Source: Armatimonadota bacterium
GTDB taxonomy: Bacteria > Armatimonadota > Zipacnadia > Zipacnadales > UBA11051
Length of the DNA stretch: 9,346 bases
Reading direction: 5' to 3'
Assembly (NCBI GenBank): GCA_003542955.1
Contig: DPJP01000382.1
Coordinates: 12,145-21,490 of the forward strand
The position numbers and the translations under genes are program-made. The notes below the pieces were generated by a model. It ran no database searches. It had not been told where the DNA came from and was given only the letters and a program-made list of their open reading frames with translations. Of the stretch, positions 1 through 5,515 are shown piece after piece. Within the stretch, counting starts at the first letter, position 1; the number at the start of each line of letters is the position of its first letter.

Positions 1-19
1 TGTTGTGCCTGCACCTTGA

Positions 20-222
20 GTTTGTAGTTCCGCCGGCGGGCAGGGGCCGATGAGGCCCGGAACACGGTGCGATACCGTGGCTGCCCCGCAACTGTAACCG
101 GAGACGAATGCCACACACAGGCCACTGGAGGCCCGCCACCGTCGCGTCCACAAGCGCGCGGCACGCGGACCTCCGGGAAGGCGTGGCAAGTAGAGCGACC
201 CGGGAGCCAGGAGACGACCCGT
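20..222 (+). ncRNA. Cobalamin (B12) riboswitch aptamer
   Basis: This leader RNA binds adenosylcobalamin or a related corrinoid and switches expression of the genes downstream. The sequence shows the hallmarks of the class in order: a GGAACACGGTG-type segment (59-69), the near-invariant GGCTGCCCCGCAACTGTAA core (79-97), a GCCACTGG segment (121-128), GGGAAGGCGTGGCA (175-188), and the B12 box GAGCCAGGAGAC (204-215). The window begins close to the 5' edge of the aptamer, so the promoter is not visible and the exact 5' boundary is approximate. The first gene starts at 399 and the fourth gene is a corrinoid adenosyltransferase, the expected kind of target. In this class high cobalamin usually lowers expression. 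Very confident for identity, less so for the ends. Confidence 0.95.
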
Positions 223-228
223 CGGCGT

Positions 229-252
229 TTGTGCACAACCCGCGAGGGCGGG
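229..252 (+). promoter_or_regulatory. Possible switching hairpins directly 3' of the B12 aptamer
   Basis: A perfect 10-nt palindrome TTGTGCACAA lies at 229-238, and GCACAAC (233-239) is also perfectly complementary to GTTGTGC at 2-8, which would close the whole aptamer. A small stem CCCGC/GCGGG follows (239-243 with 248-252). The three pairings compete for the same bases, which is what an expression platform needs. There is no T-tract, so a translational or structural switch seems as likely as a terminator. The pairings are read directly; the role is inference. Confidence 0.35.
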
Positions 253-285
253 AGGCACCCGAGGTCCGGCGAGTTCGGATTCCAT

Positions 286-347
286 CGGCCGCTTCCCCCT
301 TCCGCTGTGCGGAACACTCCGCTCAGCGGAGTCTGGCGAAGCGGCCG
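286..347 (+). promoter_or_regulatory. Three-way-junction-like structured leader element
   Basis: A perfect 10-bp outer stem (CGGCCGCTTC at 286-295 with GAAGCGGCCG at 338-347) encloses two adjacent perfect hairpins: TTCCGC/GCGGAA (300-305 with 309-314, loop TGT) and the inverted repeat ACTCCGCT/AGCGGAGT (316-323 with 325-332, centre C). A short TTT follows at 348-350. It sits between the B12 aptamer and the pseudopilin start at 399. It could be the riboswitch expression platform, a weak Rho-independent terminator, an RNA stability element or a processing site. The base pairing is seen directly; function is not. Confidence 0.5.
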
Positions 348-398
348 TTTCGATTCCGGACCGCCCTCGGAGCCTTACATCTGACGCAGGTGAGGATC

Positions 399-1232
399 AT
401 GCAGTCAATCAGAAAGGGCTTCACGCTGATAGAGTTGTTAGTCGTCATCGCCATTATCGCGATCCTGGCCGCAATCCTGTTCCCGGTCTTCGCCCAGGCT
501 CGCGAGAAGGCCAGGCAGGCGAGTTGCGCCTCCAACCTCAGACAACTCGCGCTGGCCAACATCCAGTACGCCGCCGACTATGACGGTTACTTCGTGCTGG
601 GGGGGGCAGACCTGTGGGGCAGGAATACCAGACGCTGGCACGGCACACGCCCGGGCAGTTCTCGCAGCAGCGGCAAGTTCGATCCGACAAAAGGCCCGTT
701 GTGGCCGTACCTCGCGAACTCCCAAATCAAGGAATGCCCCAGTTTCAGGGACTATGTAGCGGACGGGTCGGCCAACGACTTCGAGGCTGGTTGCGGGGGC
801 TATGGCTACAACAACGAGTTCGTGGGCAGCTCGCACTGGGATCCGAATCTCGGGAGCGACTACCCCTCCGCCAATGACTCGGCCATCCAGAATCCTGCCG
901 ACACCTACATGTTCGCCGACGCCGCGTTTCTGCAGTTCTACCCCACCACCGTGGCCATCGAGTACTCCTTCATCGAGCCGCCCTACTGGCCTGCGTACAT
1001 TGAATGGGGGGCGTGGCGTCCCGAACCGTCCATCCACTTCCGCCACAACGGCATGGCCAACTTTGCCTTCTGTGACGGCCATGTGAAGGCCCTGCCGCGT
1101 GGGGTGATCAAGGAAGACGGCTCTATCTACGGCGGCACGGCCAATGACGTGACGAACTTCGGCCTGGGCTGGCCCGGACCCGACTGGAAGACCGTCCCGC
1201 CCATGGAGTTTTACAGTTGGGACCTCAAATGA
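399..1232 (+). CDS. Type IV pseudopilin-like DUF1559 / H-X9-DG protein
   Basis: A 277-residue prepilin-like protein. It has the class III signal: a short basic leader (MQSIRKG), cleavage expected after Gly7, then FTLIELL with the conserved Glu at mature position 5, and a hydrophobic helix to about residue 30. The next stretch ([18 protein letters not shown]) is typical of DUF1559 proteins. The C-terminal H-X9-DG motif is present with His216 and Asp226-Gly227. The family is exported, processed by a prepilin peptidase and thought to join pseudopilus or secretion-type assemblies; its roles are poorly known. The start at 399 is chosen because the signal peptide begins there and an AGGTGA Shine-Dalgarno lies at 388-393; the frame stays open upstream only through the riboswitch. 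It is the first gene after the B12 riboswitch, and its stop overlaps the next start as ATGA. Family confident, role unknown. Confidence 0.93.
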   Translation: MQSIRKGFTLIELLVVIAIIAILAAILFPVFAQAREKARQASCASNLRQLALANIQYAADYDGYFVLGGADLWGRNTRRWHGTRPGSSRSSGKFDPTKGPLWPYLANSQIKECPSFRDYVADGSANDFEAGCGGYGYNNEFVGSSHWDPNLGSDYPSANDSAIQNPADTYMFADAAFLQFYPTTVAIEYSFIEPPYWPAYIEWGAWRPEPSIHFRHNGMANFAFCDGHVKALPRGVIKEDGSIYGGTANDVTNFGLGWPGPDWKTVPPMEFYSWDLK

Positions 1233-1723
1233 GGCTGCGGCCACTGTGGATCGCGCTCAGGGGCCATCTGAACCGGCCGTGGGGCCGTCTGGCGCTGTGT
1301 GTTATCGTCGTGGTCGTGCTGTGCTGGAACATGAGCCAGTGGTGGAGCCTGCGGCCCGGCAGCAAGGTTCCGCCACAGGTGCCCAACGCCGTTGTGTGCG
1401 TCAGGTGTGACTGGCGCGGCTGGCGCGAGACCCCGCGCTTGCCCCAGCGCTGCCCCAAATGTCGCGAGATGACGCTGCACTTCGCGGGCGTGTGTCCGAA
1501 GTGCGGTGAATGGACACCGTGGAACCTGGCCAAAGAGAAGGAGTTGTACGCGCAGCCGCGCCTGTTCTTGGACCTCGGCCCGGCGTACTTCTTCCCCAAG
1601 TGTCGAAAGTGCGGCGCCCAGACGACGCCGCGGGGCGCCGCCCCCGTGTCGCGCGCGCATCCGCTCGAGCATGACGCGCCCAGTGCGCGAGGAGACAAAC
1701 CATGGAACCCAGACACAAACTGA
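1229..1723 (+). CDS. Single-pass membrane protein with two zinc ribbons (first of a tandem pair)
   Basis: A 164-residue protein that I cannot assign to a named family. A basic N-terminus leads into one hydrophobic segment (about residues 20-33). Eight cysteines then form four CxxC knuckles: C57/C60 and C75/C78 (14-residue spacing), then C89/C92 and C125/C128 (32-residue spacing). This predicts two zinc-ribbon folds on one side of the membrane. The last 35 residues are basic and proline-rich, probably disordered. The ATG at 1229 overlaps the pseudopilin stop by 4 nt, suggesting translational coupling; an in-frame TTG 12 nt upstream is less likely. The 3' end overlaps the next gene by 22 nt. 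The next gene repeats its architecture. Coding is supported by tight operon packing and matched cysteine spacing; function is unknown. Confidence 0.85.
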   Translation: MRLRPLWIALRGHLNRPWGRLALCVIVVVVLCWNMSQWWSLRPGSKVPPQVPNAVVCVRCDWRGWRETPRLPQRCPKCREMTLHFAGVCPKCGEWTPWNLAKEKELYAQPRLFLDLGPAYFFPKCRKCGAQTTPRGAAPVSRAHPLEHDAPSARGDKPWNPDTN

Positions 1724-2058
1724 TCCTGATGGTCGTCCTGGTCGTGGCAGCCGTCGGCGCGCTGGTACTGGTAGTGCGCCCCAAGAGCAGCCCGCTCGGC
1801 AAGCGGGCCGGCGCCACGCCGTGTGTATGCGCCGCGTGTGGGCAGGAGGCTACGCAGAGCCTCAAGTCGGTGCCCGACACGTGCCCGGCGTGCCACGAAA
1901 AGCAACTCTATCCGGCCGTGAAGTGCCCGCATTGCGGCGCGGCCAACGCCCTGCTGCTCATAGGCGGCCCCCAGGGCCGTCAACCCGTGCTGACGTGCCG
2001 CCAATGCCGGAAGCAGTTCGCGCCCGGCGCTCAACCACAGGCAAGCGGTGCTCCGTAG
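1702..2058 (+). CDS. Single-pass membrane protein with two zinc ribbons (second of a tandem pair)
   Basis: A 118-residue protein with a membrane segment at about residues 7-25 followed by four CxxC knuckles: C43/C46 and C61/C64 (14-residue spacing), then C75/C78 and C99/C102 (20-residue spacing). The first ribbon spacing (14) and the distance to the second ribbon (10) are identical to those in the upstream neighbour, so the two probably arose by duplication; the second ribbon loop is shorter here. The start is supported by a GAGGAG Shine-Dalgarno (1689-1694) inside the end of the upstream gene. It lies between that paralogue and the corrinoid adenosyltransferase. Zinc binding is inferred from the cysteines. 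It may bind protein, nucleic acid or metal; the sequence does not decide. Confidence 0.85.
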   Translation: MEPRHKLILMVVLVVAAVGALVLVVRPKSSPLGKRAGATPCVCAACGQEATQSLKSVPDTCPACHEKQLYPAVKCPHCGAANALLLIGGPQGRQPVLTCRQCRKQFAPGAQPQASGAP

Positions 2059-2092
2059 ACGATGGGGCCCGATGGTCCGGGGGTATGGCAGG

Positions 2093-2623
2093 ATGACCGG
2101 GAAGAGAAAGCGCGTCGGACTGGTGCACGTCTACACAGGCGACGGCAAGGGCAAGACCACCGCGGCCCTCGGCCTGGCATTGCGGGCGGCCGGCTACGGA
2201 CTGAAGACCGTCATGATCCAGTTCATCAAGGCAACTGAGTGCGGTGAGCACTATGCCGCAAGTCGGTTGCAGCCATACCTGCGCATCGAGCAGATCGGCA
2301 ACGGCTTCGTCACCGGCGAGCCCGGCACCCCCGCGGTGCGCCATGCCGCCCACGCGCTGTGGACCGCACGCAGCATCATGGTCTCCGATGGCGCGGATGT
2401 GCTCATCCTCGATGAGATCAACTGCGCGGTCGCCTGCGGCCTCATCGGCGTCAGCGACGTCATCGCACTGCTCGAAGCGCGCCCCGCTCATGTCGAGCTT
2501 GTCCTCACCGGCCGCGGAGCGCCCGCCGAGGTGTGCGAGCGCGCCGACCTGGTCACTGAGATGAAGGCCCGCAAGCACCCCTACCAGCAGGGCGTCCTCG
2601 CCCGTGAGGGCATTGACTTCTGA
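2093..2623 (+). CDS. cobO: ATP:corrinoid adenosyltransferase (CobO/BtuR/CobA type)
   Basis: This cytoplasmic enzyme transfers the 5'-deoxyadenosyl group of ATP to cob(I)alamin or cob(I)yrinic acid a,c-diamide, making the coenzyme form of B12. The 176-residue protein has the family P-loop TGDGKGKTT (residues 15-23), an aspartate-rich strand VLILDEIN (103-110), TGRGAP (139-144), and the usual C-terminal GIDF. It is the short form, without the N-terminal arm of the E. coli enzyme. I chose the ATG at 2093 because it leaves the normal short lead before the first strand; ATG 2072 would add seven residues, and neither has a strong Shine-Dalgarno. It is the last gene after the B12 riboswitch, and no other cobalamin synthesis genes are visible, so it may serve salvage of imported corrinoid. 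Confidence 0.95.
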   Translation: MTGKRKRVGLVHVYTGDGKGKTTAALGLALRAAGYGLKTVMIQFIKATECGEHYAASRLQPYLRIEQIGNGFVTGEPGTPAVRHAAHALWTARSIMVSDGADVLILDEINCAVACGLIGVSDVIALLEARPAHVELVLTGRGAPAEVCERADLVTEMKARKHPYQQGVLAREGIDF

Positions 2624-2641
2624 CCCCGGATACGGGTGTGG

Positions 2642-2678
2642 GCCTCCCCATAGCGCCGGATGGCCCCCGGACGGAGGC
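2642..2678 (+). terminator. Weak candidate terminator hairpin after cobO
   Basis: GCCTCC (2642-2647) can pair with GGAGGC (2673-2678), with an inner CCAT/ATGG helix (2648-2651 with 2660-2663). There is no T-tract, so intrinsic termination is doubtful. It lies in the short gap between the cobO stop and the leuA promoter, where a transcript end is expected. Confidence 0.3.
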
Positions 2679-2687
2679 TGACCATCC

Positions 2688-2716
2688 TTGACAAATCGCT
2701 CACCCCACTCTATAGT
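2688..2716 (+). promoter_or_regulatory. Sigma-70-type promoter of the leuA T-box leader
   Basis: A perfect -35 TTGACA (2688-2693) and a -10 TATAGT (2711-2716) are separated by exactly 17 nt. Transcription would begin near 2722-2724, about 12 nt before the first helix of the T-box RNA. The spacing to the leader and the near-consensus match make it one of the clearest promoters in the window. Confidence 0.88.
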
Positions 2717-2732
2717 ATCTACACAATTCGGC

Positions 2733-3067
2733 CAAAGACTGCGAAAGGGAACAGTAGGCGGTCAGCGGCGATATAGAGAGGTCGTCCGGCGGGCCACAGG
2801 CCCCGGGCTGGAAGACGACTATCATCGCACCGCCGAAGCTCGCCCTGGAGTTGCGGGCTGAAAGACGGACCCGACAAGTCCGTTGAGTAGGTACCGACGG
2901 CACTTCACCGTTACCCGAAGAGGGTGTCGGAGCGCTCATGCAGCCCTCCCGCACCTGACGAGTGGGCGAACCAGACGGTTCGTCAAGAAGAGTGGTACCG
3001 CGTAGGACTACGGCCCTGCGTCTCTTCAGTCACAGGCATCCGCCGACTGGAGAAGACGTGGGGTTTT
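2733..3067 (+). ncRNA. T-box leader (tRNA-Leu sensing) of leuA
   Basis: This leader reads uncharged tRNA and permits transcription of leuA when leucine is short. Stem I: GACT/AGTT base (2737-2740 with 2849-2852), AGGG/CCCT (2746-2749 with 2843-2846), the loop-E AGTA (2753-2756), then GGCGGT/ACCGCC (2757-2762 with 2829-2834). The specifier loop reads GAAG-CTC, placing the specifier codon CUC (Leu) at 2839-2841. A GAGTAGG/CGTTACC region follows in the middle. The T-box proper AGTGGTACCGCG is at 2991-3002: the bulge TGGT (2993-2996) can pair with the ACCA end of a tRNA with A73, as in tRNA-Leu. Antiterminator helices are AAGAG/CTCTT (2988-2992 with 3022-3026) and CGCG/TGCG. The helices were drawn by eye. 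Class certain; specifier strongly supported by leuA downstream. Confidence 0.93.
3019..3067 (+). terminator. T-box regulated terminator hairpin
   Basis: CGTCT plus CTTCAGTC (3019-3031) pairs with GACTGGAG and AGACG (3045-3052, 3054-3058), giving 13 base pairs with one G-T pair and one bulged A, around a 13-nt loop. TTTT follows at 3064-3067 after a GGGG run. The 5' arm contains the CTCTT needed by the antiterminator, so the two structures exclude each other as in known T-box attenuators. Confidence 0.82.
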
Positions 3068-3137
3068 GCGCTTTCCGGGTCCGCTCACCGGAGCATCCAC
3101 AGCCATCGCGGCGCTTGTGCGGCCGTACCACACCAGA

Positions 3138-3154
3138 CCGGCCAACGAGGCCGG
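3138..3154 (+). promoter_or_regulatory. Small hairpin just upstream of the leuA ribosome-binding site
   Basis: CCGGCC (3138-3143) and GGCCGG (3149-3154) form a perfect 6-bp stem with a 5-nt AACGA loop, about 10 nt before the AAGAGG Shine-Dalgarno (3164-3169). It does not cover the ribosome-binding site. It may shape the 5' end of the antiterminated transcript, or be incidental in GC-rich DNA. Confidence 0.25.
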
Positions 3155-3176
3155 CGCGAAAGAAGAGGTGACCACA

Positions 3177-4712
3177 ATGCCGAGCAAGATAGTGATCTTC
3201 GACACGACCTTGCGCGACGGCGAGCAATCGCCCGGCGCGAGCATGACCAACACGGAGAAGCTGGCTCTTGCCCAACAGCTGGCTCACCTCAATGTGGATG
3301 TCATCGAGGCAGGCTTCCCCTACTCGTCGCCGGAGGACTTCGACTCTGTCTCGCGCATCGCCCAGGAGGTCAAGGGCCCCACGATCTGCGGGCTGGCCCG
3401 CACCAAGGCCGAGGACATCGAGGCATGCGCGAATGCCGTCAAGCACGCCGAGAAGCACCGCGTACACACCTTCGTCGGCACCAGCAGGCTCCACCTGGAG
3501 AAGAAGCTGCGCAAGAGCGCCGACGAGGTGCTCCGGATGGCCGTCGAGATGGTCAAGTACGCGTGCACACTCGTCGAGGACGTCGAGTTCTCGGCAGAGG
3601 ACGCCATGCGTACCGACCTGCCATACCTGCGCGATGTCGTCGAAGCGACCATCGAGGCCGGGGCGAGGACCATCAACATCCCCGACACGGTCGGCTACAC
3701 GACACCATGGGTCATGGAGGAGACGATCCGCTACCTGTTCGAGAACGTGCCCAATATCAACCAGGCCGTCATCAGCGTGCACAACCATGACGACCTGGGC
3801 CTGTCGGTAGCCAACTCGCTGGCCGCCATCCGCGCCGGCGCCCGGCAGGTCGAGTGCACGATCAACGGCATGGGCGAGCGGGCGGGCAACGCATCGCTCG
3901 AGGAGATCGTCATGGCCCTGCGCACCCGCAGCGACCAGTTCGACGCCTACACCGACATCAAGACCGAGGAGATACTCAAGACCTCGAAGATGGTCTCCAG
4001 CTTCACCGGCTTTCCGGTGCAGCCGAACAAGGCAATCGTCGGGCAGAACGCCTTCCGGCACGAGGCCGGCATCCACCAGCACGGCGTGATCATGGACCGC
4101 GCCACGTACGAGATCATGAAGCCGGAAGACGTCGGTTGGGGCGAAACGGTGCTGACCCTGGGGCCGCGCTCGGGCAAGCACGGGGTGCGCAAGCGGCTCG
4201 AGGACCTCGGGTACGATGTCGCCGATGACCAGATTGACGACATCTACAAGCGCTTCATCGAGATGGCGGACAAGAAGAAGCAGATCTACGATGAGGACCT
4301 CGAGATCATCATGCGTGAGGCCACGACTGAGTCTGTGGATACGTGGGTTCTCGAGAGCCTGCAGGTGACCTCCGGCTCGTCGACGATGCCGACCGCAACC
4401 GTCCAACTCCGCAAGGAGGAGGAGCTCTTCCAGGATGCGGCCGTCGGCAATGGCCCCGTGGATGCCGCCTACAAGGCCATCGAGCGCATCACCGGCGTCC
4501 AGGTGACGCTCGAGGACTACTCGATCCGGGCCGTGACCCGTGGCGGAGACGCATTCGGTGAAGCGACCATCCACGTTGCCCGCAACGGTGACCGGGCGGT
4601 CGGGCGCGCTGCCAGCACCGACGTGGTGCAGGCATCGGCCGCGGCCTATCTCAATGCTATCAATCGGCTGCTCATTCGTAGCGGCCTCAACGGCAAACAT
4701 GACACGCCGTGA
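3177..4712 (+). CDS. leuA: 2-isopropylmalate synthase
   Basis: Cytoplasmic enzyme condensing acetyl-CoA with 2-oxoisovalerate to form 2-isopropylmalate, the committed step of leucine synthesis. The 511-residue length is usual for bacterial LeuA. The TIM barrel begins with FDTTLRDGEQ (residues 8-17, catalytic Arg13-Asp14); metal ligands lie in HNHDDLG (from His202) and the family signature GMGERAGN is at 231-238. HEAGIHQHG follows in the linker. The C-terminal part (about 355-505), ending in GRAASTDVVQASAAAYLNAIN, is the leucine-binding allosteric domain, so feedback inhibition is likely as well as transcriptional control. The ATG at 3177 follows an AAGAGG Shine-Dalgarno; an in-frame extension upstream would run into the T-box terminator. 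The Leu-specifying T-box supports LeuA over citramalate or homocitrate synthase. Confidence 0.96.
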   Translation: MPSKIVIFDTTLRDGEQSPGASMTNTEKLALAQQLAHLNVDVIEAGFPYSSPEDFDSVSRIAQEVKGPTICGLARTKAEDIEACANAVKHAEKHRVHTFVGTSRLHLEKKLRKSADEVLRMAVEMVKYACTLVEDVEFSAEDAMRTDLPYLRDVVEATIEAGARTINIPDTVGYTTPWVMEETIRYLFENVPNINQAVISVHNHDDLGLSVANSLAAIRAGARQVECTINGMGERAGNASLEEIVMALRTRSDQFDAYTDIKTEEILKTSKMVSSFTGFPVQPNKAIVGQNAFRHEAGIHQHGVIMDRATYEIMKPEDVGWGETVLTLGPRSGKHGVRKRLEDLGYDVADDQIDDIYKRFIEMADKKKQIYDEDLEIIMREATTESVDTWVLESLQVTSGSSTMPTATVQLRKEEELFQDAAVGNGPVDAAYKAIERITGVQVTLEDYSIRAVTRGGDAFGEATIHVARNGDRAVGRAASTDVVQASAAAYLNAINRLLIRSGLNGKHDTP

Positions 4713-4721
4713 CATGCACTC

Positions 4722-4753
4722 CCGGCCCGGGCTGCTCACAGCGCCCGGGCCGG
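4722..4753 (+). terminator. GC-rich hairpin after leuA, candidate terminator
   Basis: CCGGCCCGGGC (4722-4732) and GCCCGGGCCGG (4743-4753) form a perfect 11-bp stem that can extend inward through GCT/AGC. The tail (ATCATTCTGCATTT) is T-rich but lacks a continuous run. It sits 9 nt after the leuA stop and 40 nt before trpF, so it could end or reduce transcription into trpF. Confidence 0.6.
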
Positions 4754-4793
4754 ATCATTCTGCATTTCCGGCCAGGGTGGCGATCAGCCGGCC

Positions 4794-5510
4794 ATGGCAC
4801 CTGACACCAACCCAATCGAAGCCGCTCCGCCGCAGCTCAAGGTCTGCGGCATCACGCAACTCGCCGACCTGCACATGGTACAGCAGGTAGGCGCGGCGTT
4901 CTTCGGCTGCATCGTGAACATCCCCCGCTCACCCCGCACCATCACAGTCGCCGAGACGACCGCGCTGGGGCGTGCTGCCCGCATCTCGCAAGTCTGCGTG
5001 ATCGAGACCGACAACCCCACCGAGGCTGCACACATTGCCCTCGCCTGCATCCCGCATGCACTCCAGCTCCACACAGACGCTGGACTGGAGGTCCTTGAGG
5101 CAATCCGTAACACCGTCCCGGACGGCGTGGAACTCTGGCTGGCCGTCGGGCTGCCGCCGCGCGGGGAGCAGGGCGTCGACGCCGAGCGCGCGCTCGACCG
5201 TATCCGCCAGGCAGCCGCGGCGGGCATCTCCCGCATCGTGCTCGACACCGCTACCCGCGCGGGGACGGGCGGTACGGGCACTGTCAGCGACTGGGAGGCA
5301 GCGGCACGCATCGTGCAGACCGCTCCTCTGCCGGTGATGCTTGCCGGGGGCATTACTCCGGAGAATGTGGCGGAGGCGGTGCTGACGGTCAGGCCGCATG
5401 GTATCGACGTCTCGAGCGGCGTCGAGCACTCGCCGGGCCGCAAGGACCCGGCAAAGATCGCCCAACTCGCTATCGAGCTCAACCGCGCAGCAGCACAACT
5501 CGGGCGCTGA
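4794..5510 (+). CDS. trpF: Phosphoribosylanthranilate isomerase
   Basis: Catalyses the Amadori rearrangement of N-(5'-phosphoribosyl)anthranilate in tryptophan synthesis. The 238-residue protein has the TrpF landmarks in order: KVCGIT (residues 16-21, catalytic Cys18), SPR (46-48), QLH (91-93), LDT with general acid Asp151, GGTGTVSDW (159-167), LAGGITPENV (183-192), DVSSGVE (205-211) and PGRKD (214-218). The usual QLHG is QLHT here, a small departure. The N-terminus has about ten extra residues; the ATG at 4794 is the only good start although its Shine-Dalgarno is poor. No other trp genes are in the window. It follows leuA after a strong hairpin and converges on the gene opposite with 5 nt between stops. 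Function is highly likely; TrpF expressed outside a trp operon is common. Confidence 0.93.
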   Translation: MAPDTNPIEAAPPQLKVCGITQLADLHMVQQVGAAFFGCIVNIPRSPRTITVAETTALGRAARISQVCVIETDNPTEAAHIALACIPHALQLHTDAGLEVLEAIRNTVPDGVELWLAVGLPPRGEQGVDAERALDRIRQAAAAGISRIVLDTATRAGTGGTGTVSDWEAAARIVQTAPLPVMLAGGITPENVAEAVLTVRPHGIDVSSGVEHSPGRKDPAKIAQLAIELNRAAAQLGR

Positions 5511-5515
5511 AAGCC

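Noticed and set aside
108..398. In-frame 97-codon extension upstream of the pseudopilin ATG
   Set aside because: It is encoded by the riboswitch and the structured leader, and the prepilin signal peptide with its ribosome-binding site starts at 399.
438..1244. 268-codon open frame on the minus strand
   Set aside because: It lies opposite the pseudopilin gene, shows no recognisable domain and fits the usual GC-rich shadow.
1225..2034. 269-codon minus-strand open frame over the zinc-ribbon genes
   Set aside because: The plus-strand frames have paired cysteine knuckles, membrane segments, overlaps and a Shine-Dalgarno; the minus frame has no coherent features.
2048..2092. Longer N-terminus of CobO from GTG 2048 or ATG 2072
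   Set aside because: The extension is unlike the family, and the start at 2093 gives the normal distance to the P-loop; ATG 2072 remains a minor possibility.
2924..3790. 288-codon plus-strand open frame across the T-box and the start of leuA
   Set aside because: It overlaps the T-box RNA and runs out of frame through leuA; its composition is arginine-rich shadow translation.
3030..4739. 569-codon open frame on the minus strand
   Set aside because: It is antisense to leuA and reflects GC-biased codon use; the leuA frame has full family motifs while this one has none.
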